NCBI GenBank assembly: GCA_963978545.1 | Contig: OZ021721.1 | Span: 101,081,418 to 101,145,417 of the forward strand | From: Linyphia triangularis | Taxonomy: Eukaryota; Arthropoda; Arachnida; Araneae; Linyphiidae | Direction: 5' to 3' | DNA: 64,000 bases | Shown: positions 23,120 to 36,929 of the stretch, one piece after another | How positions within the stretch are numbered: position 1 is the stretch's first letter | Layout of the letters: every line of letters begins with the position of its first letter | Notes under the pieces: generated by a model | The model's input: only the letters and a program-made list of their open reading frames with translations | What the model was told of the DNA's origin: nothing | Database searches by the model: none | Position numbers and translations under genes: made by a program

Positions 23120-23690
23120 CTGTAGAAGAAAGACTATGGAAAATAGAAACTCTCGAAGCTGTGACCATTGCAACGTCTAATTGGGATAATGTTTCCACTC
23201 CCTTTATTGCGCCACGTTCCAACATCAAAGTGGCCACTTTTGATGGGAGGTCGACTTGGCGCGTTTATCAAACGCAGTTTGAAATTATTGCTTCTGCTAA
23301 TTGATGGGACGATACTTCAAAAGCATTCCATCTCGCAGCATCTCTTCGAAGTTAAGCTACTGACATTTTACAGACGCTACCTGAAGAGAAGCGGGGAGAG
23401 ATTCGTGGCTCTGGAAAGTGCGTTAGAGTTAAGGTTTGGGGAGCAGCATCTACAGGATTACAACAGACTGCAATTGAAAGTGAGACAGCAGAAGGCCAAT
23501 GAAACTCTTCAAGAATTGGCGTCGGATATAGAAAGACTGTCACTCCTCGCTTTCCCAGACTGTCCCTCGAACGTACGAGATAATCTGTCTCTTCAGCATT
23601 TTGTGGATGCCATCAAAGATCCCGACATACATCTAACTACCTGGATGTCAGACAGCAAAGACTGAAGTCCACCCTCGTCTATGCCATGAG
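23120..23690 (+). pseudogene. Gypsy copy A Gag central region, frameshifted
   Basis: The reading VEERLWKIETLEAV, NIKVATFDGRSTWRVYQTQF and EIIASAN meets a stop at 23302 (a Gly codon in copy B). Later segments (RLQLKVRQQKANETLQELAS, FPDCPSNVRDNLSLQHFVDA) are open in another frame up to 23665. This is the capsid-like retrotransposon gag domain. Copy B has this region intact, which shows the stops and shifts here are secondary. Confidence 0.85.
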
Positions 23691-24264
23691 AGTAGAAGCA
23701 ACACAGCAAGCTTCAAGAAAAGATCGGCGTTTCGTACGTGGAACATTGACAGACGATTCCTCTGAACTTTTCACGAAGAAGCTTCGAGAACTGGAAAGCA
23801 AAATTGATCGAATGATGAGAAACTATCCTGGAGCCAGGGATCGAAAGACAAGAGTCATTTGCTGGCACTGCAAACGGGAAGGGCATTTACTACGTAACTG
23901 CCTTGATTTGAAAAAGAGAAGGGATAACACTACCACGGAATCTCAACGATTGAATCTAAGAAGATGCCATTTCGTAGGGCAGAAGTTGCAATGTAGAACA
24001 GGTGAAGCCCCGACTACCCGTTTCCACGTTTCATCCCGTCAAGGAGGAAACCCGGGTTTGTTCATGAAGGGGGAGATCAACGGAACTCCATTTCGTCTAA
24101 TCGTCGATTCGGGAGCGAACGTAACCATCGTAAGGACGGACGTGGCTCGTCTCCTGAACAGCCGACTCCTCTACACAGCGCCCTCTGTTTCGCTACAAAC
24201 TGTGTCTGGTGGCAGTATCTCCGTGAACAGGGACATTGGACGTGAACATTGCCTTTGGATTTAA
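23686..24264 (+). CDS. Gypsy copy A nucleocapsid knuckle and protease N-part
   Basis: This 192-residue frame carries one zinc knuckle, CWHCKREGHLLRNC, with Cys59, Cys62, His67 and Cys72, followed by a basic stretch. The retropepsin active site LIVDSGANVTIV follows, with catalytic Asp at residue 141. A frameshift near 24240 moves the rest of the protease to the next frame (24236-24427), where ILGLDFMKKNGITLNF completes the domain. It would bind element RNA and process Gag. Confidence 0.88.
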   Translation: MRVEATQQASRKDRRFVRGTLTDDSSELFTKKLRELESKIDRMMRNYPGARDRKTRVICWHCKREGHLLRNCLDLKKRRDNTTTESQRLNLRRCHFVGQKLQCRTGEAPTTRFHVSSRQGGNPGLFMKGEINGTPFRLIVDSGANVTIVRTDVARLLNSRLLYTAPSVSLQTVSGGSISVNRDIGREHCLWI

Positions 24265-24427
24265 CACCTACAAGAACACCGTTTATGTTGCCAAAATTGT
24301 AGATCCGTGCATTCTCGGACTAGACTTTATGAAGAAAAATGGAATTACACTGAATTTTGAAAGAGGAAAGCTGCAAACATGGAGAGGCGAAGTTCCTTTA
24401 CACGGTCTGGACACGAAAGAGCTGTGA

Positions 24428-25202
24428 GTATATCGGGTTATAGTTCTTGAGGACAACGTCATAGAGAGAGCTTCACAGTTCACGAAGATATCCCGATTTG
24501 AAAAGACAGCCTACATCTATGCAAAGTACCTCCCCAGCCCCGGAAAGAGAACCGAAGAAAGCAAACTTGATGAAACCCTCTCAGGAAGTGGTTCGTGTGG
24601 GAATGGACAACGTTTCTGAAGAGGAAATCGGCACCCGTGCTCCTGTTACAAGCATCGAACGGAGGTCCCGGGATCTATCAGCTGCACCCGCGGATGACTC
24701 CGAAGCAATCACAGATAAGCTTACTGAAGATGATGTTCGGTTGAATGGGAATGGGAACGCTCTTTCCGGCTCAATTCACGAGACCACCGGATTTACACCT
24801 TCTCAAATGATTTTTGGAAAAGATCTTAGACTACCCAGCGACCTCCTCTTTGGAGACCACCGGACACTCCTTCCTCGCCTGTCCAGTATCTACATGATCT
24901 CCAGGCACATTTGGAAGCCGTACATCGGTTCGCCAGAGAGAGAATCAACATCATGACGGAGCGCATGAAGATCCGATACGATGCCAAGGCCACGGACCGT
25001 TCATTCCAGGAAGATGACAAGGTGTGGTTATGGAACCCTAAACGTCGGAAAGGACTCTCTTCTAAGCTCCAGACGAACTGGGCCGTATGTGGTCCTTAAG
25101 AAGATCAACGACGTCATAGTAAGGATTCATCGGACACCTTCCTGTAAACCTAGAGTTGTACATTACAATAGGCTAGCCCCATATTATGGTAGAAGTGATT
25201 GA
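24428..25202 (+). pseudogene. Gypsy copy A protease linker fused to integrase C-terminus
   Basis: After the protease, the linker (MKPSQEVVRVGMDNVSEEE, then GNALSG) joins directly to HETTGFTPSQMIFGKDLRLP, which in full Gypsy elements lies beyond the integrase catalytic core. The C-terminal chromatin/DNA-binding part follows in shifted frames: ERINIMTERMKIRYDAKAT, VWLWNPKRRKGLSSKLQ and VVHYNRLAPYYG. The junction near 24773 marks loss of RT, RNase H and the integrase core. A purine tract AAGAAGGAGGAAA precedes the 3' LTR. Confidence 0.88.
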
Positions 25203-25262
25203 ATGGCCTTTCCTCTTAACGACTTCACTGCCCAGGACGAGCAGTCTTTAAGAAGGAGGAAA

Positions 25263-25516
25263 TGTTGCACAAATTGTCTGTATATAGTGTAAATAGTGAC
25301 GTTCTTCGATGAAAGCGGATCGCTTTGTTTACCTATTGAAGTGAGCTTGTATAATCGCTGTATTTCGAAGTTGTTCTTACTGAAGCTTGTGTTGAAGCTT
25401 GAGAGTGATTACACTGTTGTCTTTGAATAACTTTTGTGAGTTTTCTGAAGTGAATAAATAATAGTTTTTATCTTAAATAATGTGCCATCATTACCTCAGT
25501 GGAAAAATTCATAACA
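25263..25516 (+). repeat. Gypsy copy A 3' LTR (shortened)
   Basis: It begins TGTTGCACAAATTGTC directly after the polypurine tract and ends AAATTCATAACA. At 254 bp it is about 210 bp shorter than the 463-bp LTRs of copy B; the missing part lies after GTAAATAGTGACGT. A TATG microsatellite follows immediately. Confidence 0.88.
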
Positions 25517-25732
25517 GTATGTATGTACGTATGTATGTATGTAAATATGCATTTATATATATGCATGCATTTATATATATATATCTATATATATATATAT
25601 ATATGTGTGTATATGTATATATATATGCATGCATGCATGCATTTATATATATATATATGAATGGTATGTATGTATGTATGCATGCATGTATTTATGTATG
25701 TATGTATGCATGTATTTATATATATACTAGCT
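25517..25732. repeat. TATG/TA microsatellite, left part
   Basis: Runs of TATG, ATGC and TA with minor interruptions. It continues in character at 27392, suggesting that the intervening 1.66-kb element split one array. Confidence 0.93.
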
Positions 25733-27391
25733 AAATACCCGTGCTTCGCTACGAAATTTTAACATGTGCAATATTTTAGCTAGCTGTGAGGCCTCGTGTT
25801 GCGGAAATCTGTCATTCGTGTATAAGACCCAGTTTTTGGCGCTTCGCTCTCAGGAAGGTTCATCGCTACGCAAAATCGAGCTCGCTTCTTTCGCTGAAAA
25901 GTTCATGGACACGTAAACACATGCTTATTTCACTCGTTAAAAGGTTCATTGCTATGCAAGCATAGGCTCGCTTCGCTCTCTGAAAGGTTCATTGCTTCGT
26001 AATCATTAAGGTCGCTTCACTCACTAAAATCTAATACTTACGTACTTAATATTGGAAGCCTCTCCCTTGTCAAGAAAAATAAAATTCCAGTTAATACAAT
26101 AATACAACACCCCTTTAAGATTATTTTAACACGTGTTTGTGGAAAGCAAAATTAGAGGCTAAAACTACTTATTTTGAAACTTTCAGAGATCTAGGCCTAT
26201 TCGAAGTCACTTTTTGTAAAAAAATTAATTGAAAAACAAATTAAAATTTTAACATTCTTTTTATCAGTCCAATTAGAAGGCCAAAACTACTTGTGTTGAA
26301 AATTTCAGAAATGTAGCCCAATCACAAATAGCTTTGTAAAATATTTGTTAATTAATTAATAATAAAAAAAAAATTAAATTCCGTTTTTTAAAAATCCAAT
26401 TAGAAGGCCACAACTATATATGTTGAAAATTTCAAAGCTGTAGCCGTATTTGAAATCGTTTTAAAATATATATATTAATTAATTAAAAATTTAATTAAAA
26501 AGAAACTAAATAAAAATTTTAAATTCTGTTTTTCAAAAGTCCAATTAAAAGGCTAAAACTACTTATGTTGAAAATTTCAGAGCTGTAGCCCTATTAGATA
26601 TCGTTTTGTAACATATTTATTGATTAATTAAAAAAATTAATTAAAAAAGAACTAATTAAAATTTTAACATTATGTTTGTGATGTATACAATTAGAAGGCT
26701 AAAACTACTTATGTTGAAAATTTCAGAGTTGTAGCCCTATTAGTAGTCGTTTTGTAAAATGTTTATTAATTAAATAAAAAAATTAATTAAAAAAGAACAA
26801 AATAAAAATTTAAAATTCTGTTTTTTAAAAGTCCAATTAAAACGCCATAACTACTTATGTTGAAAATTTCAGAGCTGTAGCCCTATTAGTAGTCGTTTTG
26901 TAAAATGTTTATTAATTAAATAAAAAAATTAATTCAAAAAGAACAAAATAAAAATTTAAAATTCTGTTTTTTAAAAGTCCGATTAAAACGCCATAACTAC
27001 TTATGTTGAAAATTTCAGAGCTGTAGCCCTATTAGTAGTCGTTTTGTAAAATGTTTATTAATTAAATAAAAAAATTAATTCAAAAAGAACAAAATAAAAA
27101 TTTAAAATTCTGTTTTTTAAAAGTCCGATTAAAAGGCCAAAACTGCTTATCTTCAAAATTTCAGAGCTGTAGCCCTATTAGATATCGTTTTGTAACATAT
27201 TTATTAACTAAAAAAATTATGTAAAAAAGAACTAAATAAAATTTTAAAATTCTGTTTGTGATGCATAAAATTAGAAAGTCAAAACTACGTATGCTGAAAA
27301 TTTCAGATCTCTACTCCAATTTTAAGTAGGTGTCTATAGATCCACAGAGACACAGAAAGACAGACACACAGCTTGTTTTATTATTATAGAT
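25733..27391 (+). mobile_element. Repetitive element inside the microsatellite, with internal 120-149-bp tandem units
   Basis: It begins after TATATATAC with TAGCTAAATACCCGTGCTTC, a start sequence seen in dispersed repeats of many invertebrates, and ends GCTTGTTTTATTATTATAGA against the microsatellite. The region 26140-27320 is about nine tandem units. Each carries TCCAATTAAAAGGC or a variant, AAAACTACTTATGTTGAAAA, TTTCAGAGCTGTAGCCCTAT and an A/T-rich spacer of variable length. Two neighbouring units (about 26831-27120) are almost identical. No coding frame is present. The transposon class is not clear to me. Confidence 0.65.
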
Positions 27392-29228
<1,837 letters not shown>

Positions 29229-29978
29229 TTTGCAAAACGTGGTCGGAAAATTATTACATAAGCTGTTGGACAATATTAAATACTAGAGCCAAAAATTAAT
29301 ACTGGTAAATAATTAAAGTTTAAATGAGCCAAAAAGTACTGAGATTAAAACAAAAGCTCTATAAATAAATTTCAATTATCATTACATTGATTTTTGTTTT
29401 ACTCTTTTGTCAATCTCCTCCAAGAGAGAATGAACGAAATCTCGATTTGGTTGAAAAAGTTGCGTTGGTAGGAAGAACGTAAATTTGCTAAATCCCACTG
29501 CGCCAAAGATTATCGCCAAATATGGTAGATTGAAAACCACGTTACGGTGGTTTAACATCGGGGCACTGAAAGCATGGAGTTAGCATACCGTTGCTCTCTC
29601 TACTGCCAAAAATTCCTTTTTGTTGTGTCATCACCTGTTTGCGCAAACGCTTGCACATAATACTACAGAAACTTGGAGAGTTTTTTTTTTATTTGGTGAA
29701 GATTTCCCATTCCTATCTTGCTTCGTTGATTTCCTGTGACCGGTTAAAAGTGCATCATGACTTTACGGACACACTCTTGTGTGCCCCCATATTAGGCAAT
29801 ATTTCTGTGAGCAGAATGGCAAAGAGTTCAAATATCCAATAACAAATCTTTAAATAGACTGTATGCACGGTATTCCAAATTCAGCAATCAAACCAGCAAA
29901 TCCCATTTTATCTTTTGAAATTTGACTGATAAATATGGCAACAGCCAGCAACGTAAATGTATTATTTTTTAAGTATCA

Positions 29979-30012
<34 letters not shown>

Positions 30013-30944
30013 TTATTCAACATATAATTGTTTTTATTGCTTCGTTATCTGATTGGAAATTAATTTTGACGAGCAATTTTATTATTTTTTTTTGCGCTTC
30101 ATGAGAAACCAGTCCGTAAATTGTGTTTGTTCATTGAAATAACTAATCTTTGTTTTAAATATATGTAGAAGAACTCTGGTTATCTTATTTGTTTTCCGAA
30201 GACACACTTTCCTACCATTTTCTCTATTCCCGCTTAACTTGCTTCTTGACATAAGCAGTGGCAGTATGACGTCAGAGTGATGTTAAGAATTTTGTATTCA
30301 TCATAAATTATCCGACATTTTCAGTTTCATAATATAAAGAGTTTCATAGAACAATATTCCTTTTCAATAATTTTTTATTATATTTCTGAAATAACCTTTG
30401 CTAGGGCTTGGGAACCAATATTAAAATAATTTAAAAATAAATATTTCATTTTTAAATACCATATTTAATTAAATCAGTGAGCCCTAACTTTAAGTAAAAT
30501 TTTATTCGATGGTTGTTCTGTTGTACTTGAAAAATATACTGTTAAACTGTTACTTATGGTGAATGACAATTGGATTTCGTTAATATGTAAATTAGAATTT
30601 TATTTTGAATACAACAAAAAACTTGATATTTTAAGAAAATTTGTTCTTAGAAATCCAATTATCTAAGTTTTTAAACCGATATTAAAGTTATGTCAACAAT
30701 TACATAAATTACGAATAAATTATCTGAGTTTTTCTTGAAGAATGAGCAATTTCAAATCCTATCAAGGCAAATGTTTTATGCTTAAATGACAGTCATTTTT
30801 TGAAGTTCCATGCTGTCACTATAACAAATAGAAACTAAAATACTATAATTTGTTTACACATCTTCTTTCTTATCCGTTCAGTAAGAATAAAGATAGGGTG
30901 TCTTACACGAGGAACGAAACACCTGTTGTCGAAACATGCACAAC
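29229..30944. other. Spacer without a supported gene
   Basis: The segment 29400-29840 has a more balanced base composition and an 83-codon frame at 29591-29842, but I recognise no domain. A poly(A) run is at 29980-30010. From 30050 the text is AT-rich. Confidence 0.4.
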
Positions 30945-31029
30945 CAGGGCCGCCGACAGGATTTTCGGGCCCCTATGCAACTGTTCCTCGGGCCCCATTA
31001 CCCCCTCGCCCATATACACATATTGGCGT

Positions 31030-33299
31030 TGAGACTAAAAAGATAATATATCCACAGTTATTATAACCACATGCATTCCGCAGATTTAACCTAAGAATAA
31101 GCTGAAGCAATAAATGATAAAAAAAATGTCATTGTTTGGGTAAACAAATAATAAACTTACTGCGTAATCTCAAATCAGAAAAATAGAGAAAACGTGAAAA
31201 AACAAAGATAAATTTGATGCGTAAGATGAATTGATAACACTGTTCTAATATAGCAACTTAAAGTTAGTGTCTCCCTGGTACCTTCCCAGTCAAATTGTAG
31301 AACAATCAGAAAGCGCTAAATGAGTGCGCCCACAATGCGTCACAATTCCAATTGCATCGAGCTTTTACTGATTTTCGTTGTTCTGAGGTAGACGGCAACT
31401 TTTGCTGTGAACTTTTTCACGTTTATGCATGCGCGTGCTGTTAAAACGACCTTTGCTTTTGATACACTTGATTGGAAAAACATGAGTTCAATTTCATCCA
31501 CAACGAAGAAAAAAAATTGATGAGAAAAATTGAGAATTTAAGAAAGAATGGACTGAATCGTATGTGTCAATTAAAAATAAATTTGGGCAACTGACTTGTC
31601 TCATTTGCCATGATTTTTATACTATAAAAATTGTATTAATACAATGTTCGTTGTTAAAAACTCGTATTTCTGCTCTTTAAATGTATTACGATTCTGATTA
31701 TTGAATGTTTAACACTTTGCGCAGAAACGTCTGCCGAACCCTGGTAAATGTAACAATGGTTTTGGTAATAGAAATAGGACACCAGCGTTAATTGGGTACT
31801 CTCATGATATGTTTTGGCTTTATAAAAAACTGTAATACAGCCTCTAAAAATTTTATTTCAATAATATTATTTACTAAACATTAAAATACAAGAATTAAAA
31901 TAAATTATTGCTTTAATTTTTTCGTTTCAGTAAAAGTTAAGATGTCCCTATGTGTACTGATTTTTAAGAAAATAGTTTGTTAAAACATCTTGTGAAATGC
32001 ATATCGGCTGTCATTTATTCCCAGTAAGAGAGGTTACATTTTTCGAAAGTTATTTTATTGGCTTATTTAGGTAGAAAAATAAAGAGGTAAACTCCCATAA
32101 GCCAGAAAATATTACCAACGGGTAGTTTGTTGTAAGAAGGAAAAAAAAAAAGAAGCAAAGACCAGACATTTTGGAAACTTTTAAAAACAGCATTTTAGAA
32201 TATGTGACCTTTATTTAGACAATTTAAAGTCTCAATTAAATTCATTTCATGGTATTCGAGGTAATTGCATATTCAACGTAATAGGCCAAGAAATACACAC
32301 AAATATATAAATCAGCATACTAAAATATCGTATTTTCCCGGCAAACTAGAAAGAATAAGACAAAAAACTACATAAAGATTTTTTTTTTAAGTTTTAAATT
32401 TTAAAATAAAAATTTAATTCTAAATGTTTGCTGTCGATTATTCGAGTATTACAATTTTACAGAATTTTCTGATATTTTAGAAAAACTTATTAAATAACTA
32501 ATGATTATTAAATATTTCAAAGCAAAATTTTCAAACAAATCAATGTATTGGATTTCAAAATAATTACGTATTTATTATTTTAACAATTTTACGGACATTA
32601 AAAAAAGCAGTATAAAAAAAAGCTTTTTTTATTAACAGTATTTCTGAAGGGTAAAATAATCAAAGGGACCTAACATTTTGCAAAACGTTGCCTGTAAATT
32701 GAACTTGGTAGTTCTCAAACATTAAAAAATCTCTACATAAATTACAAACACAATGAATTGATAATCATTTTAGATATGCATTAATTTCTGGATATACATA
32801 CTTACATAAGTTATGAATTTATCATTTCCTTTCTAAATCGATGAAAAATATAAATACCAGTTACCCAAATAACAAATGCTTTTCAGAATGTAAACTTGGC
32901 ATTTCGAAAAATAATTATTTAAACTGTAAATAAATAAATCTTTAAAGATTTTACTTGTATTGGTATCGATAGCTAGTTTTTGAAATTAGTTATAAAAAAA
33001 ATTCAATTTTAACTGTATAAATTCTGAATCTTGACTCTCATACTAAAATTAAATGCTATTCCAAACTCATACACATCCTTTAAAACACAAGAACATATCC
33101 TGCAAATGAATTGAACGATGTACTCACGTGAGCCATTGTAGTGGACACTGGACACTACTATTTAACGCAATGCTTATGGCGTTTTCTGTCTGGAAAAGTG
33201 GAAAGTCTTTTTGGCAATTCTTTTAAAAAAAGGTAGGAGGTCACCCCTTATCAATCGTATATTCCAAGCCCATTTTGAAGGACACTATTTCCGGTGCAT
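31030..33299. other. AT-rich interior of the hAT element
   Basis: Apart from the transposase remnant, the text is A/T-rich with no frames above 60 codons until 33211. It probably represents decayed transposase and untranslated sequence. Confidence 0.4.
31482..31614 (+). pseudogene. hAT transposase N-terminus (BED-type zinc finger) remnant
   Basis: From an ATG at 31482 a Ser/Thr/Lys-rich start (MSSISSTTKKK) is followed, after a one-base shift and a stop, by EFKKEWTESYVSIKNKFGQL and TCLICHD. The W...Y...G...CLIC pattern is that of hAT transposases and domesticated relatives with a BED-like finger. No later part of the protein is readable. It sits 540 bp inside the left end of the hAT element, the expected place. 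Confidence 0.5.
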
Positions 33300-33308
33300 C
33301 CCCAAGGC

Positions 33309-34930
33309 GAGATCCGGACAACTCATCCCCCGGACATCTCGACCCCGGACATCTCATCTCCCGGACATCTCACCACATGACATCTCGCCACCGGACAAGT
33401 CACCACCAAAGAAAGGGGGGGGGGAACGTTAGGGAGGTGCATAGTTGAATAGTGGAACTTGCGTACATTAAGAAGGCACAACCACAACATAGTAGATGCC
33501 TTGCCCCGACTCCCCACCACCACTGTTGACCACTGTAGATGTCGAAAATATATAGACACTTCGTACATTTGGTACGGGAAGACTGATGCATGTGTAAGAT
33601 GAATGTCAGGCACGGATCTAGAGATATATATTTAGGAGGAGGGGGGGGGGGGTTGCGTATTGCTTATATGTGAGGAAGGTTTTTATTAATATTTTTAATA
33701 ACTAATGGAATATGGTCTAATAAATATGGAATTATTATATTTCGGGGATTTTTTTTCTTTTTTGACGTAGATGAAGACATTTTATAGAATCTAGAATATA
33801 TAGACATGAGTGAGTTATAACATTTCGTAAATCTGATATGATGCAAAGCAAGTTGATGTATGTGTAAGATGATTGTCAGGCGCGGATCTAGAGAGATATA
33901 GTAGGTGAGGGGTGCGTATTGCGTACATATGGGGTAAGTTTTTATTACTATTTTTTATTACTAATGAGTAATTAAATTATGGAATTTTTATACTTCGAAT
34001 TTATTTTCCTTTTTGACGCAGATGAAAAGACATTTTATAGTATCGAGAATATATAGACGCATCGTATATTAGATAGGAGAAAGGGTAAGAGTGATGTGTC
34101 AGATTACTGTCATGCGTGGATCTAGAGAGGCGAGGGTTCGTATGCGTACATATGGACAAATTTTTTATTAATATCTTTAATAAGTAATAAGTTATTAAAA
34201 TATGGAATTTTTATCTTTCTTTTTTTTTTTTTTTTTTTTTGTTTTTTTCTTTTTTCTTTTTTGGCGTAGAGATATTTTTTTTTGACGAAAGAGATTTAAT
34301 AGTATCGGAGAATATATAGACATTTCGAATATAAGACATGATGCAGGGTAAGACTGATGTGTCAGATAATTGTCAGGCGCGGATCTAAAGATATATATTA
34401 GGAGACGCGGGGATGCGCGTTGTGTACATACCGGGAAAGTTTTTATTAATATCTTTAATAAGTAATGAGTTATTAAAATATGGAGTTTTTATACTTCGAT
34501 TTTATTTTTTCCCCCTTTTTGACGTAGATGAAAGAAAATAGTATCGAGAATATATAAACACTTCGTATATATTTGATATGATGCCAGATAAGACTGTTGT
34601 ATGTGTCAGATGATTGTAAGGCGAGGATATATAAGTAATGAGTTATTAAAATATGGAGTTTTTGTATTTCGGAGTTTTTTCCTTCTTTTTTTGATGTGGA
34701 TGAAAAGACATTTAACAGTATCGAAAATATATGGACACGAGTTTGTTATGCCACTTCGAATATTTCATATAGACGCATAATTCACGTGCATAATTCTATG
34801 TGTATTTATGTGCATTTGCTCATTCGACTGTTTTTTTTTTCCTTTCTTTTTTTTTTCCTTTCTTTTTTTTTTCCCCCCTTTTTCACACTATTTTGTGCGA
34901 ATATCCATCTTGTACATCTTACTGTTGAAT
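33309..34930 (+). repeat. Left arm of the foldback
   Basis: It starts with the CCGGACATCTC array. About five units follow, marked by GTCAGGCGCGGATCTAGAG at about 33608, 33876, 34112, 34370 and (degraded) 34615. Each then has GGGGTGCGTATTGCGTAC, TTTTTATTAATAT, AAATATGGAATTTTTAT, a poly(T) stretch and CGAGAATATATAGAC. Confidence 0.75.
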
Positions 34931-36929
34931 AAATCCTTTCAGCTGTAAGTGAAAATGTAGATCAAGAATTTGGCGCCAGTCCCCCCCCCCCATGGTGTTA
35001 ATTGATGGACTATAGCGTTTGAAGGGGGTCTTTCTTTTTCACACAAGGGCTTCGGAATAAAATATCAAGCTGTATGTGCCTGCAGCTAATAGGGTGGGGG
35101 AAAATACAAAAGAATCCCTGATGAGGGTAAATAATTTTCGGGAACTACTCTTTACCGAGGAGAGGCAGTCACTGCTATTTTTTATCCTTATTAGGGTTAA
35201 GTTGGTGGACATGTGCGAAAACACGTGGAAAAACAAATTAGTTTTTTTCTGAGAAAAGAAAACCACATTTTCTGTGCAGTGGTGTCCATTGTCGGGCGAC
35301 AATGAACTATTATAATGTTGTAAAATCTACTTTGTAGTTGGAATTTTTATTAAAATATAAAATTAGAAATAATTAGATTATAAAAAATGCTGTTTCAATT
35401 CTGATTTGGCTATCAAATTGAAACTATTGATTAACACAAAATATATAAAGTAAAATAAAGCAAATTTAAATAAATAATTATTTATACAACGAAAGGAGTG
35501 GAGAGTAACTTTTGACGATATTACCCTCAAGTATATTGTAGTAACATTAAAAGTTCAAAATGTCAGCGTAGGAGTCATAAAAGATCGATTTTCTAAGAAG
35601 TATGTGCAAAGACTAAAGGTTTAGAAATATCTTTTAGAACTTTCCATTGAACATGGCGTCTCTAAAATTGAAACACTTATAAGTAGGAACTATATTTTTA
35701 ATAGATATCTATATAGAACCATTTCATGTGTAATTCATGCAAAAGGATAAATAATATAATCATCAGTGTAATAATACTATGAAACAGTAGACTCAGCTTT
35801 CATAACATAATTATTTATTGAGAAGTTTATACAGAAGCATAGAAAAACATTTTAATTTTTCTGTCAAATTCTAGTTATTAAAACTTACAATGATGATAAA
35901 GTAATCTAAGATGTGGGGCTGGAAGAATTTATTTTAGTAATTAAGAAATGTTAACTTAAAACTTTGGAAGTCTTACATTTACTGTAGATATATGTAGAAT
36001 CACATCACTGAAGATTGAGTGGGTAGATAAAGAAATTTGTATTAAATGGAAATAAAACTGTTTATCAATACAACTTTAGTTTTAGTTGAAGACCTGTTGT
36101 TCATTATAAGTACCAACATATCTGTATAAACATGCCAGAATAAAATCTTATAAATATTTCATTTTTTAAAATTGCTATTTTTATATTTAGTATTTCTGTC
36201 TTTTATTTTTGTTTAAAATCTGATAAAATGCTTTAAAAGTCAAAAACTAAGAACAGAGGCAGATGTATGAATTATGTTTGAAAAACCCATTTTAGTCCGG
36301 TTACTTAAGATACAATGGGTTGTCCATTGTCGGACAACTCTTTTTCAGTACCCGCTTTGTATGTTTAACTGTGCTGAACTACACACCAGTTGTGATAAAA
36401 GGAATTTCGTTAAAGGTTGTGCCCGAGAAGGTGTTGGAATGCCTGGGAGGAAAAGGATTTAGTACTCTTTTAAACACATTGCATGAGCTTTTGAGTTAAC
36501 CTATGGCATGCAAGAACGTCAACAACACAGCCATCAACTAGGCTGAAAATAGAAGGAATTGAAAGGGTTGAAATGAAAATGGCTAAATATTCTCATTATA
36601 GTATGCAAACGCCGTAACCTTTCCTCATTGCTATTTTAAGTCATGTCATCGAATACCAAAAACAATTTGTAATTTTTTCAACATACCGTGTTGGCGAGAA
36701 AACGGTAAAAATTTCAAAGCTCTTACTGACCATGTTGTGTGCCTAGCGTGCAATTAGTCTCACGATTGAATCCCGTTGGCGTTATGCAATACCTAATTTA
36801 AAATCGATGATAGGCTTGTAATAGTTAGTGCATCACCATTTTTTAATTCACATGAGCAGCTCGCATATTCTTCCTAATAAATCCTCCCAAGATCCTTGCC
36901 TGGTTATACCTCACTGAATCCTTGAAGTA
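34931..36929. other. Central spacer of the foldback
   Basis: No coding frame with a domain is present. Near 34965 the text TTTGGCGCCAGTCCCC follows an AATAAA signal (34929), which resembles an LTR end next to a primer-binding site, but no second LTR is seen. The rest is A/T-rich. Confidence 0.4.

Larger units (their letters stand above)
21659..25516 (+). mobile_element. Ty3/Gypsy element copy A, internally deleted, non-autonomous
   Basis: Two LTR regions (21659-21849 partial, 25263-25516) flank a primer-binding site, gag with a CCHC knuckle, protease and the C-terminus of integrase. Reverse transcriptase, RNase H and the integrase catalytic core are absent: protease-linker sequence passes directly into IHETTGFTPSQMIFGK. 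A hAT MITE with a nested SINE (22370-23119) interrupts gag. Copies B (51433-55129) and C (42061-43584) belong to the same family. Confidence 0.9.

Noticed and set aside
29591..29842. 83-codon frame in more balanced DNA
   Set aside because: No recognisable domain, no promoter or splice signals; may be a transposon scrap but I cannot support it.
34929..34990. LTR end plus tRNA primer-binding site (TTTGGCGCC after AATAAA)
   Set aside because: No second LTR, no gag or pol nearby; only a nine-base resemblance.
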